Positions 8,844-17,626 of a DNA stretch of 64,000 bases are shown one piece after another. Source of the stretch: Candidatus Brachybacter algidus (lineage in GTDB: Bacteria; Bacteroidota; Bacteroidia; Chitinophagales; Saprospiraceae); NCBI GenBank assembly GCA_016711705.1, contig JADJSK010000001.1, forward strand, positions 496,001-560,000, read 5' to 3'. The first letter of the stretch is position 1, and each line of letters starts with the position of its first letter. The notes beneath the pieces were generated by a model. The model was given only the letters and a program-made list of their open reading frames with translations. It made no database searches and was not told the origin of the DNA. A program made the translations under genes and the position numbers.

Positions 8844-10579
8844 AAAAATCGAAAGAATTGAAAGAAAAGGAACAAAAAATATTAAGTAACAAAACGCAAA
8901 GTATATATGCTTTAGCGCTGTTAATAGGGTTCTGTATAGTAATTAATATAATTTTCTCTTTTGTAAATTTCAAGATAGATCTTACGGAAGAGAAAAGATT
9001 TACCTTAACACCATCTACTGTCCAAATGCTCAATGGATTGAAAGATAATATTTATGTTGAGGTTTTACTGGAAGGCCAATTTCCTGCCGGATTTAAAAGG
9101 CTTCAAGAGTCTACTAAGGACCTTTTAGATCAATTCAGAAGTGAGTCTCCGTATATTCAATACAGATTTTTCGATCCACTGGCTTTAGTTACGGTCGCAG
9201 AAAAAAATAATAGGATCAAGGATCTGGCTGAAGATGGAATAAAACCAACCAACCTAAGGGTAATGGAGGAAAATGAATCTACAGAAAAGATTATTTATCC
9301 TGTTGCAGTAGTAAAATTTGGATCTAAATCTATTCCTGTTAACTTATTGGAAAATAGTATTGCAGGTTTTAGTGATGAGGAAGTTCTTAACCAATCGATC
9401 AATCTTTTAGAATATAAAATAGCTGATGCAATAAATAAAATATTGAGGGTTCAAAAACCTACTATTGCTATTACTAAAGGACATGGGGAGTCGAAACCAA
9501 TAGAAACTCAGGATCTTATAAATACATTATCTCCATTTTATAACTTGAAATGGATAAGCCTGGATAGCATGTATACCGTGCCTGACGATATCAAGTTGAT
9601 CATTATGCCCAATCCATCAGTAAAATTCGATGAAAAGGCTAAATTCGTACTTGACCAGTTTGTAATGAAAGGGGGAGATGTCATGTTTCTGATCAATAGG
9701 TTGAAAATTGATATGGATAGTCTTCGGAATGTGAGAGCAGAGTATGTACCAATTGAAAATGATGTCAACCTGGAAGATATGTTTTTCAAGTATGGAGTGC
9801 GGATCCAGCCCAATTTAATTTTGGACCTGGAATGTTCTAAAATACCTTTAGTTGTAGGAAAACTTGGCACTGGTGCTCAGACAGAATTGTTTAAATGGTA
9901 TTATGCTCCATTACTGTCAAGTAATTCGATCAATCCTATCGTCAAAAATATAGATAGAGTCAATGCTTATTGGACCTCAACTGTGGATACAATCAAGACA
10001 AAAACTGATATCAAAAAAACTGTTTTACTTTCATCCAGTCAATATTCCAGAGTTCAGTTTGCACCAGTCCGTATTAATTTTGAAATTTTAAGATATGATC
10101 CGGATCCCTCGAAATTTAATAAACCTAACCAACCTGTCGCAGTTTTGCTGGAAGGCAAATTTCCATCCTTGTATGAGAATAGAGTAAGTCCGGATATGCT
10201 AAAGACTCTAACTGATATTAAGGCAGAATATAAAAGTTCCGGTGATGAAGCTAAAATCCTCGTAGTTTCCTATGGTAAGTTGATTAATAATTTGTACAAC
10301 CCGACACAAAGTGATTATATGCCTATGGGGTACAATACCTTTGAAAAGCAATTGTACGGCAATAAGGATTTCGTAATTAACGCGATTGAATACATGTTTG
10401 ATGAAAAAGGCATATTGGCAGCACGCGCTAAAGAAGTAAAATTAAGGCTACTGGACACTGTAAAAATCAAAAACGAAAGATCTTTCTGGCAATTTATCAA
10501 CGTTTTATTGCCAATATCGTTATTAGGGCTTGGAGCACTCTTTTTTAATATTTTACGCAAAAGAAAGTTTGCTTCTTAA
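8837..10579 (+). CDS. gldG: Gliding motility-associated ABC transporter substrate-binding protein GldG
   Basis: Third subunit of the Gld complex, 580 residues. It has one N-terminal membrane helix (IYALALLIGFCIVINIIFSF), a large periplasmic region of the ABC-type unknown-transporter/GldG fold (EKRFTLTPSTVQML, ITKGHGE, LIIMPNP blocks) and one C-terminal membrane helix (FINVLLPISLLGLGALFF) followed by basic residues. Its ATG lies inside the end of gldF in another frame. Length and topology are normal for the family. I see no frameshift or missing segment. Confidence 0.92.
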   Translation: MVEKSKELKEKEQKILSNKTQSIYALALLIGFCIVINIIFSFVNFKIDLTEEKRFTLTPSTVQMLNGLKDNIYVEVLLEGQFPAGFKRLQESTKDLLDQFRSESPYIQYRFFDPLALVTVAEKNNRIKDLAEDGIKPTNLRVMEENESTEKIIYPVAVVKFGSKSIPVNLLENSIAGFSDEEVLNQSINLLEYKIADAINKILRVQKPTIAITKGHGESKPIETQDLINTLSPFYNLKWISLDSMYTVPDDIKLIIMPNPSVKFDEKAKFVLDQFVMKGGDVMFLINRLKIDMDSLRNVRAEYVPIENDVNLEDMFFKYGVRIQPNLILDLECSKIPLVVGKLGTGAQTELFKWYYAPLLSSNSINPIVKNIDRVNAYWTSTVDTIKTKTDIKKTVLLSSSQYSRVQFAPVRINFEILRYDPDPSKFNKPNQPVAVLLEGKFPSLYENRVSPDMLKTLTDIKAEYKSSGDEAKILVVSYGKLINNLYNPTQSDYMPMGYNTFEKQLYGNKDFVINAIEYMFDEKGILAARAKEVKLRLLDTVKIKNERSFWQFINVLLPISLLGLGALFFNILRKRKFAS

Positions 10580-10619
10580 TTTTTAACTTTATTATTCTAA
10601 GCTCAATAACAGATACTCT

Positions 10620-11621
10620 ATGTCTAAAAACTATAAATATTTATTTTTATTTTTATTATTACTAACTGGACTCGCTTTTTTTATTTATAAAAAGAATAAT
10701 GTCAAAAGTTCTATGACTGATAGCAGCAGGGACTTTGGAATTGAAAATACAGACAAAATCGGTAAGATATTTGTGACTGACCGTTCTCATCTTGGATATA
10801 CTTTGGAAAAAAGAAATGGTGTGTGGTTTGCTGACAGCATTCATCCTGCTGATATAGAATTCGTCAACATATTACTCACCACTATTCGGAAGATGTCTGT
10901 GACAAACCTTGTCCCTAAGACTGCTATCCCAAATATTATGAAGGATGTGGCTACGATAGGCAAGAAAGTAGAAATATATGACCTGGATGGAAAAAAACTT
11001 AAATCATTTTATATTGGTGCGACGAATCAACGGGTAAACGGTGTATTCATGGTTTTGGAAGGTTATAATATCCCTTATGAGATGGGCATCACTGGGTTCA
11101 ATGGAAATATTGGTGGCCGATTCTGGCCATTAAACCTTATCGATGTTCGAAGTAAACAACTCTTTAAATATCAGGTAGGACAAATCAAATCTATAGAAAT
11201 AACTTACCCACGTGACAAAGATGAGTCGTTTACATTGAACATTGAAGGCAATAGCAAATACAAAGTATTCCCGATTAGCACAACTAGGAAAGTAATAAAT
11301 AGAGAAGTAAGCAAGGGTCTTACCGAAAGGTTCTTGTCCAATTTTGAAGATATACGTGCAGCTTATGTAATTAGAGATAATATGCTGGGAGCTGATACGC
11401 TTGTGTCCACAGTACCATTTGCATCTTATAAAATATTGGATAAGGATAATATAACAAAGACCGTAGATTTTTACCCGGTATTGAATGGTGAAAATAGGAT
11501 TGGCTTAGGCTATGAGCCTGAGACATTTTATGCTGTAGTAAACAATAAGAATTATTATACAGCACAAAACTCCGTATTGAAGAAAATATTCTGGGGATAT
11601 TCGTACTTTTACGAGAAGTGA
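10620..11621 (+). CDS. DUF4340 domain-containing membrane-anchored protein
   Basis: A 333-residue protein with one N-terminal membrane helix (LFLFLLLLTGLAFFIYKK) and an extracytoplasmic DUF4340 region. The segment NTDKIGKIFVTDRSHLGYTL is followed by ERKNGVWFAD-like and FYIGATNQRVNGVFMV blocks. In other bacteria DUF4340 proteins often neighbour GldG-like or Nos-type ABC systems, which fits the position 40 bp after gldG. I infer an accessory role in the Gld complex. Its TGA stop overlaps the GTG start of the next gene by 4 bp (ATG-less GTGA junction), pointing to coupled translation. Confidence 0.82.
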   Translation: MSKNYKYLFLFLLLLTGLAFFIYKKNNVKSSMTDSSRDFGIENTDKIGKIFVTDRSHLGYTLEKRNGVWFADSIHPADIEFVNILLTTIRKMSVTNLVPKTAIPNIMKDVATIGKKVEIYDLDGKKLKSFYIGATNQRVNGVFMVLEGYNIPYEMGITGFNGNIGGRFWPLNLIDVRSKQLFKYQVGQIKSIEITYPRDKDESFTLNIEGNSKYKVFPISTTRKVINREVSKGLTERFLSNFEDIRAAYVIRDNMLGADTLVSTVPFASYKILDKDNITKTVDFYPVLNGENRIGLGYEPETFYAVVNNKNYYTAQNSVLKKIFWGYSYFYEK

Positions 11622-12853
11622 AATACAATATCAAATATCTAATATTATTCCTGATAATACTTTCTTTTGCCGGATTCAAAGTTTCTGGTGAAGATGATTG
11701 GGGTTTCTTTGGGCATAGAAGAATAAACAGACTTGCTGTTTTTACTTTACCTGAAGAGATGATGCCGCTCTTTAAAAGTAGCCTGGATTTTCTAACTGAA
11801 CATGCTGTTGATCCGGATAAGCGCAGGTATGCTTTCCGGCTGGAAGCTCCGCGTCATTACCTTGACATGGATGCATACAAAGACAAATGTCTTCCGCACA
11901 ACTTCGCTGAAGCGTTTAGCGCATATTCACATTTGGAATTTATCAACAACAAGAATGATACCATTAGGATCAACGTCACTGATACCTCTTGGTGCAATGT
12001 TAGTAAATCGGCTGTGATGACAGATGGGAGATCCAGTTGGGAAGTAAGCAAAAGAGATGTAAGATATATCTATAATTTCTTTGTCTTACCCTCCTACTAT
12101 GATGACAATTATAATATACCTATCGATTCTTTATCAAGACTTTATACGCAACTAAAGGGTAAAATGCGCTCTGTAAGGTTAGTAGATCATTTTACAGAAC
12201 ATGGTATAGTGCCCTATGTGATCGAGCAACAATATAACAAGCTTGTGAAAGCTTTCATTGCCAAAGATAAAGACAGAATCATCAATATATCAGCGGATTT
12301 GGGTCATTATGTTGCTGATGCTAATGTTCCACTTCATGCGTATAGTAACTACAATGGCCAAAAGTCAGACCAATATGGTATCCACGCATTTTGGGAAAGT
12401 AGAATACCTGAATTATTTGCTGATGAACAATATGATTACTTTGTCGGGAAAGCAAAATATATAAAAAATATCAATGAATTTGCCTGGCAGACGATTCGTG
12501 AAAGTGGAAGACTGGCAGATACTGTGCTTTTGATTGAGGCTGAACTAAGAAAAATATATCCGAAGGATCAACAGATGTGTTTTGATCAAAGGTCAGGACA
12601 AGCGGTATGGTTGCAATGTAGAGATTTTGCTGCTGCCTATTCGGATAAAATGCAGGGAATGGTAGAAAATCGTATGCGCAATGCAATACTAGGTGTAGGT
12701 TCTATCTGGTATACAGCATGGGTTGAATCCGGAAAACCCGATTTGAATTTCCTTAAAGACCAACCTGTTTTTTGGATACAGGATTCAAGCGTTTTAAAAT
12801 ATGATGAATATATTAAATCAGGTAAGAAAGGGCAGGGCAGGGATCATGAATGA
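11618..12853 (+). CDS. Zinc-dependent phospholipase C / S1-P1 nuclease-like secreted hydrolase
   Basis: A 411-residue exported protein of the alpha-helical trinuclear-zinc fold shared by phospholipase C and S1/P1 nuclease. The N-terminal signal ends before the DDWGFFGHRRINRLAVF block. Probable zinc ligands are the W/H pair at this mature N-terminus, H in TEHAVDPDKRR, the PRHYLDMD motif, GHYVADANVPLH and IHAFWESRIPELF. The only sensible start is the GTG at 11618, which overlaps the previous stop by 4 bp. Annotation pipelines usually call this family zinc-dependent phospholipase C, but the true substrate (lipid or nucleic acid) cannot be read from the sequence. Confidence 0.82.
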   Translation: MKYNIKYLILFLIILSFAGFKVSGEDDWGFFGHRRINRLAVFTLPEEMMPLFKSSLDFLTEHAVDPDKRRYAFRLEAPRHYLDMDAYKDKCLPHNFAEAFSAYSHLEFINNKNDTIRINVTDTSWCNVSKSAVMTDGRSSWEVSKRDVRYIYNFFVLPSYYDDNYNIPIDSLSRLYTQLKGKMRSVRLVDHFTEHGIVPYVIEQQYNKLVKAFIAKDKDRIINISADLGHYVADANVPLHAYSNYNGQKSDQYGIHAFWESRIPELFADEQYDYFVGKAKYIKNINEFAWQTIRESGRLADTVLLIEAELRKIYPKDQQMCFDQRSGQAVWLQCRDFAAAYSDKMQGMVENRMRNAILGVGSIWYTAWVESGKPDLNFLKDQPVFWIQDSSVLKYDEYIKSGKKGQGRDHE

Positions 12854-12966
12854 ATAAATTATATTATTTAATTTTATCATATTCAACCATCTGAAATTCG
12901 ATTTTATATGATATTTAATTGTAAAAATATATATTATAATAATATTTCATATTTTTGTACAAAATC

Positions 12967-13020
12967 TTGCAAGTATTACTAGATAAGGTTCATTTTAACT
13001 CATAACTTTGCAAGTATTAC
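12967..13020 (+). repeat. Pair of 13-bp direct repeats upstream of the OmpA gene
   Basis: TTGCAAGTATTAC occurs identically at 12967-12979 and 13008-13020, with starts 41 bases apart, in the leader of the OmpA/thrombospondin-3 gene (ATG 13044). A TATTTTTG box at 12950-12957 could be the -7 promoter element just upstream, though I find no well-placed -33 partner. The repeats could be an operator or simply a duplication. Confidence 0.5.
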
Positions 13021-13043
13021 AGACTTTGAAAATAAACGAAACA

Positions 13044-14444
13044 ATGAATAATAAGATCATTTTATTTTTCTGCATATTCAGCATATCTTTTAATGTATAC
13101 GGGCAAAACCCAACTGATAAAAACGCATTGACATTCAGGGCATTATGGGCTGATTACTATAATCCAAATGGAGGTGACTTGTCTGATTATAAGAGTTACA
13201 GATATGGATTGAGTGCTGCCTATACTAGAAATATAAATAAATTTCTAAACATATCTATTCCAGTCAGATTCCTAAACGCAAAACTGATCGATCAATCTCA
13301 AAATACATTAGTTGCAGGAGGTGATATACAGTTACAGGGACAATTAATTAGTGGGAAAGGACAGATTATACCCTATGTTCTAGCCGGAGTAGGTACACAT
13401 TATATCAAGAAAGACGGAGCTGATGTTCAAATTCCAGTTGGACTTGGGTTCGATATTAGGATATTTGAAAGAGGGTACTTAAACATTGCAACTGAATACC
13501 GTTTCAGTCTGACAGAAGATAGAAATAATTTTATTCATGGTTTAGGATTTAAATACCATATGGGTAAAGGCTCTACTATGGCAGATATGGATGGAGATGG
13601 CATTACTGATTCACTCGACCTTTGCCCAACTATCAAAGGGTTAAAATCTTTTAATGGCTGTCCCGATACTGATGGAGATGGTGTACCGGATAACTTGGAT
13701 GAATGTCCAACTGTTGCAGGTCTTGCCTTGAGTAATGGATGCCCTGATACTGATAATGATGGCGTGGCTGATCAAGTCGATAAATGCCCGAATGAACCTG
13801 GATTAAAGGAAAATAATGGGTGTCCTAGCCTGGATCGTGACAGTGATGGAGTTCCGGACGCTACAGATTTATGTCCGGATGTACCTGGTAATAAGTCTGC
13901 AAAAGGTTGTCCGGATGGAGATGAGGATGGAGTAGCAGATGATAAAGATGAATGCCCGGACGTGGTAGGACTTATTCAATTCAACGGTTGTCCTGATACT
14001 GACGGTGATGGTGTTGAAGACAGGTACGACAAATGTCCAACAGTGAAAGGTAGTAAGTCAAATAAAGGTTGTCCTGAAATAGCAAAAAAAGATAGAGAAA
14101 AACTTGAATTTGCAATGAAAGCGGTTCAATTTGAACTTGGTAAAACAATTTTGTTAGCTTCTAGTTCTCCCATATTAAATGATATAGCAGATATCATGAA
14201 AAGATATCCAGATTATGTACTTACGATTAGTGGTCACACTGATCCTACCGGAAAGGCAGAAACAAATCGTAAACTAAGTACTAATAGAGCCAGAGCTTGT
14301 TATAACTATTTAGTTTCCAAGGGAATAAGCACTGGAAGGATGGAGTATATAGGTTATGGTCCTGACAAGCCAAGGTATGATAATGCTACTGAAAATGGAC
14401 GACAATTAAATAGAAGAGTTGAGTTTAGTCTTGACTTGAAGTAA
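13044..14444 (+). CDS. OmpA family outer-membrane protein with thrombospondin type 3 repeats
   Basis: Structural outer-membrane protein of 466 residues. A signal peptide (start chosen at ATG 13044, giving MNNKIILFFCIFS) precedes an N-terminal eight-stranded-barrel-like region. About residues 190-345 contain six to seven calcium-binding thrombospondin-3 repeats of the form DxDGDGVxDxxDxCP. The C-terminal ~115 residues form an OmpA/MotB peptidoglycan-binding domain (ISGHTDPTG, NRKLSTNRARAC, GYGPDKPR, NRRVEF). It links the outer membrane to peptidoglycan. It appears monocistronic, with a terminator directly after. Confidence 0.93.
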   Translation: MNNKIILFFCIFSISFNVYGQNPTDKNALTFRALWADYYNPNGGDLSDYKSYRYGLSAAYTRNINKFLNISIPVRFLNAKLIDQSQNTLVAGGDIQLQGQLISGKGQIIPYVLAGVGTHYIKKDGADVQIPVGLGFDIRIFERGYLNIATEYRFSLTEDRNNFIHGLGFKYHMGKGSTMADMDGDGITDSLDLCPTIKGLKSFNGCPDTDGDGVPDNLDECPTVAGLALSNGCPDTDNDGVADQVDKCPNEPGLKENNGCPSLDRDSDGVPDATDLCPDVPGNKSAKGCPDGDEDGVADDKDECPDVVGLIQFNGCPDTDGDGVEDRYDKCPTVKGSKSNKGCPEIAKKDREKLEFAMKAVQFELGKTILLASSSPILNDIADIMKRYPDYVLTISGHTDPTGKAETNRKLSTNRARACYNYLVSKGISTGRMEYIGYGPDKPRYDNATENGRQLNRRVEFSLDLK

Positions 14445-14466
14445 CAAATTTAAATTTAAGAATTAT

Positions 14467-14500
14467 AAGCCGGAGCATACTTTTGCTTCGGCTTTTTTTA
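14467..14500 (+). terminator. Rho-independent terminator of the OmpA gene
   Basis: The stem AAGCCGGAGCA pairs with TGCTTCGGCTT (one G-U), with a six-base loop, followed by a run of T. It lies 22 bp after the OmpA stop. Confidence 0.9.
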
Positions 14501-14766
14501 TATTCATTACTGTAGAAAAAATATATTCATTATAATTTTTCAAATATTTTAAATATTAGGCAATTTTTGATATTTTCAAAACAATATATCAAAATACTTA
14601 AAAATTTAAATAGACCTTCTGTTTATTCAAATTATACCGCAATTTTTCTTTAAAATAAATCTATTAATCTAGAATATATTCTTACCTTGTTGAACCAAGT
14701 ACACTTATTAAAGTGGATTTTGGTCTAAAGCACATTTAAGATTAATTAACCCTTTTCGTATCATTT
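14501..14766. other. AT-rich leader region with no gene
   Basis: No open frame of note on either strand. The region is very rich in A/T and carries the 5' leader of the TonB-dependent receptor gene. I looked for the TTTG...TAnnTTTG pair and found no convincing match; TTACCTTG at about 14683 is only a partial -7 box. Confidence 0.5.
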
Positions 14767-17592
14767 ATGGGTAAAGACATACAAAACATTCAATTGAATA
14801 AGTTTTTCTTATTGACCTTATTTTTGATCACATTCATGTGCGCAAATGGCCAATCAAGATTCGCAGGACGATTGGTTGACAAAGCTTCTAAACAAGCCCT
14901 CATAGGTGCAACTATCATTGATATAAGTGATCCATTGAACAATACGATCAGTGATGAAAGCGGAATCTTTTACATCAATAATGCTAAATTCCCTTTGCAA
15001 TTAAGAATTAGCTACATTGGATATGCTGAATTAGTGTACGATATAGCAGCTAATCCTGGTATTCCACAAGTAATCAACCTCGAAGAATCCGGACAATTGT
15101 TAGAAGGTATTGTAATCAAAGGCCAACGTGTATCAGATAAGCAAAAAGCTGATCCTAGATCAGTTGAATCTATGGATTTGGCAGCAATAAAAGAAACTCC
15201 TTCGATTAGCTTTTACAGCGGATTAGGGAATTTGAAAGGTGTAGATCTTACTACTGCTAGTTTAGGTTTTACTATTATAAATACCCGGGGCTTTAATAGT
15301 ACTAGCCCAGTCCGATCTCTTCAACTAATTGATGGAGTGGACAATCAGGCTCCCGGGCTGAATTTTTCATTGGGTAATTTCTTAGGAGTATCTGAACTGG
15401 ATATTCTCAAGGTAGATCTAATAGCCGGTGCAAACTCTACACTCTATGGTCCAAATGCATTTAATGGTGTGATCAATATGGAGACAAAAAGTCCTTTTTA
15501 TCATAAAGGGCTATCTGCTTCAATCAAAGTTGGAGAACGCAATCTTGGGGAATTTGCATTTCGTTATGCCGATGTCATCAAAAATAAATCAGGGAAAGAT
15601 TTCTTTGGTTATAAAATAAACTTCTTTCATCTGCGAGCTAATGATTGGGAAGCTGATAATTATGATGCTGTCTTTGAGTCAAGAGACAAATCGACCAACC
15701 CTGGTGGCTATGATGCGGTGAATATTTATGGTGATGAAGATGATAACAGATTTAAGAATAGTAATCTAAATGGCTATAAAGGTCTTACCACTTGGTCGAG
15801 AAAGGGATATAAGGAAGTCGATCTTGTTGATTATAATACAAGAAACACCAAAGCCAATATTGCCTTACATTTTAAGACATCTCCAAAAAAGGATATTGAA
15901 TCTCCAGAATTGATTTTATCATCAAGTTTTGGCTCAGGTACCACTGTTTATCAGGGAGACAATAGATTTAGCTTGAAGGATATCCTCTTTTTTCAAAACA
16001 AATTAGAGTTTAGAAAGAAAGATAAATATTTTATTAGAGCTTATGCTACACATGAGGATGCAGGTAATTCTTATGATCCATACTTTACCGCGTTACAGCT
16101 GCAAGAAAGTAATAAAACTAGTGAAAAGTTCTACTCCAATTTTATAAAGTATTGGCAGACAAATTTGAATAAAAGAATTACAGAAACCGGCTACCCTAAA
16201 TTAGTTGCAATGCCAGATGGATCTTACCAATTCGAAGCAGGCAAGTTGGAGCAATGGTTTGGCACTCATCAGGATTCTCTCAATTCTTGGTATTCAGAGG
16301 CAAAAAATTATGCAGATGGTCTGGTCATTTTACCTGACGAAAATGGATTTTATGAGCCTGGGACAGAAAGATTCAATAAAAAATTCAATGAGATTACTAG
16401 TGCAACTTCAAACAGTAAAGGTGAAAAATTAGGGAGTAGATTTTTTGATAAATCAGCATTATATCACGTTCAGGGCGAATATAAGTTTAATGATAATTTT
16501 GCATATTACACTGTCGGTGGAAATGGTAGATACTATACACCAAATAGCAATGGAACAATATTTTATGATACTGCTGGAATAAAAATCACTACTTACGAAT
16601 ATGGTGTTTACGGAGGTCTAGAGAAAAAACTTTTTAAAGATAAATTTACATTTAATGCAGCTGTAAGAGCTGACAAAAACAAAAATTTTGATTTACTCAT
16701 CTCACCTGCAGCAAGCGTAGTGTGGAATCCATCTCCTAATAATTATTTCCGCTTCTCATTTTCTTCGGCGATTAGAAACCCTACCTTGACTGATCAATAC
16801 CTGAATCTGAATGTAGGTCCTGCTACCTTAGTTGGGAATCTCTATGGGGCAGATAGTGTTATTACAGTTGAATCCTTTATTGATCACCTTACAGATCTAA
16901 GTAACAAGGTAGAATATTTTAACATTGATCCTATTAAACCAGAAAAAGTTAAGTCATTTGAACTTGGCGCCAGAACAACTTTATTTGAAAAAATATATGT
17001 TGATGCCGGCTATTTCTATAGTATCTATAATGACTTCATCGGATATAATATTGGTATTAAGTCTGAATTTGATCCTGTGACTAGCCTTCCAAATTTTGTC
17101 AATGTATATAGATATGCTGCCAATTCAACCAATACTGTTACTACACAAGGTTTCAATATTGGGTTGAACTATTATTTTGCAACTTATTATATGGTTGCTG
17201 CGAATTATTCGTGGAACAAATTAAATAAGACATTTGCTGAAGATCCAATTATTCCAGCTTTCAATACTCCTGAACATAAATACAATGTTTCAATTTCAGC
17301 TAGAAATCTTGAGATTAATCTTGGAAGAAAATCTTTAAAAAATATAGGCTTTAATGTAACTTATAAATGGCTACAAGGGTTCATATTTGAAGGTTCACCT
17401 CAATTCACAGGTTTTATTAATAGTTATGCGCTCATGGATGGGCAAATTTCACTTGGATTGGATAAAATTAATTCTGTCGTTAAAATAGGTGCTTCAAACT
17501 TACTTAATAATAAAGTCTACCAAACATACGGTGGCCCGAGAGTAGGGAGAATGGCATATATTAGTGTAGTATATAATTTTGTAAAAAAATAA
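14767..17592 (+). CDS. TonB-dependent receptor with CarboxypepD_reg-like N-terminal domain
   Basis: Outer-membrane active transporter of 941 residues. A signal peptide is followed by an ~85-residue carboxypeptidase-regulatory-like domain (GRLVDKASKQALIGATI), then the plug domain (INTRGFNSTSPVRSLQLIDG, YGPNAFNGVINMETKSP) and a 22-strand-type barrel ending in VYNFVKK. It is not a SusC: it is shorter, and no SusD gene follows. A hydrolase-fold T9SS protein starts only 35 bp downstream, so the pair probably forms one uptake unit for an unknown ligand. Confidence 0.92.
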   Translation: MGKDIQNIQLNKFFLLTLFLITFMCANGQSRFAGRLVDKASKQALIGATIIDISDPLNNTISDESGIFYINNAKFPLQLRISYIGYAELVYDIAANPGIPQVINLEESGQLLEGIVIKGQRVSDKQKADPRSVESMDLAAIKETPSISFYSGLGNLKGVDLTTASLGFTIINTRGFNSTSPVRSLQLIDGVDNQAPGLNFSLGNFLGVSELDILKVDLIAGANSTLYGPNAFNGVINMETKSPFYHKGLSASIKVGERNLGEFAFRYADVIKNKSGKDFFGYKINFFHLRANDWEADNYDAVFESRDKSTNPGGYDAVNIYGDEDDNRFKNSNLNGYKGLTTWSRKGYKEVDLVDYNTRNTKANIALHFKTSPKKDIESPELILSSSFGSGTTVYQGDNRFSLKDILFFQNKLEFRKKDKYFIRAYATHEDAGNSYDPYFTALQLQESNKTSEKFYSNFIKYWQTNLNKRITETGYPKLVAMPDGSYQFEAGKLEQWFGTHQDSLNSWYSEAKNYADGLVILPDENGFYEPGTERFNKKFNEITSATSNSKGEKLGSRFFDKSALYHVQGEYKFNDNFAYYTVGGNGRYYTPNSNGTIFYDTAGIKITTYEYGVYGGLEKKLFKDKFTFNAAVRADKNKNFDLLISPAASVVWNPSPNNYFRFSFSSAIRNPTLTDQYLNLNVGPATLVGNLYGADSVITVESFIDHLTDLSNKVEYFNIDPIKPEKVKSFELGARTTLFEKIYVDAGYFYSIYNDFIGYNIGIKSEFDPVTSLPNFVNVYRYAANSTNTVTTQGFNIGLNYYFATYYMVAANYSWNKLNKTFAEDPIIPAFNTPEHKYNVSISARNLEINLGRKSLKNIGFNVTYKWLQGFIFEGSPQFTGFINSYALMDGQISLGLDKINSVVKIGASNLLNNKVYQTYGGPRVGRMAYISVVYNFVKK

Positions 17593-17626
17593 TTATTTGT
17601 ATTTTAAAATGTAATTTTATAAAAAA

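Noticed and set aside
14767..17592. SusC-type polysaccharide utilisation receptor.
   Set aside because: The protein is shorter than typical SusC, and no SusD lipoprotein or glycoside hydrolase gene follows.
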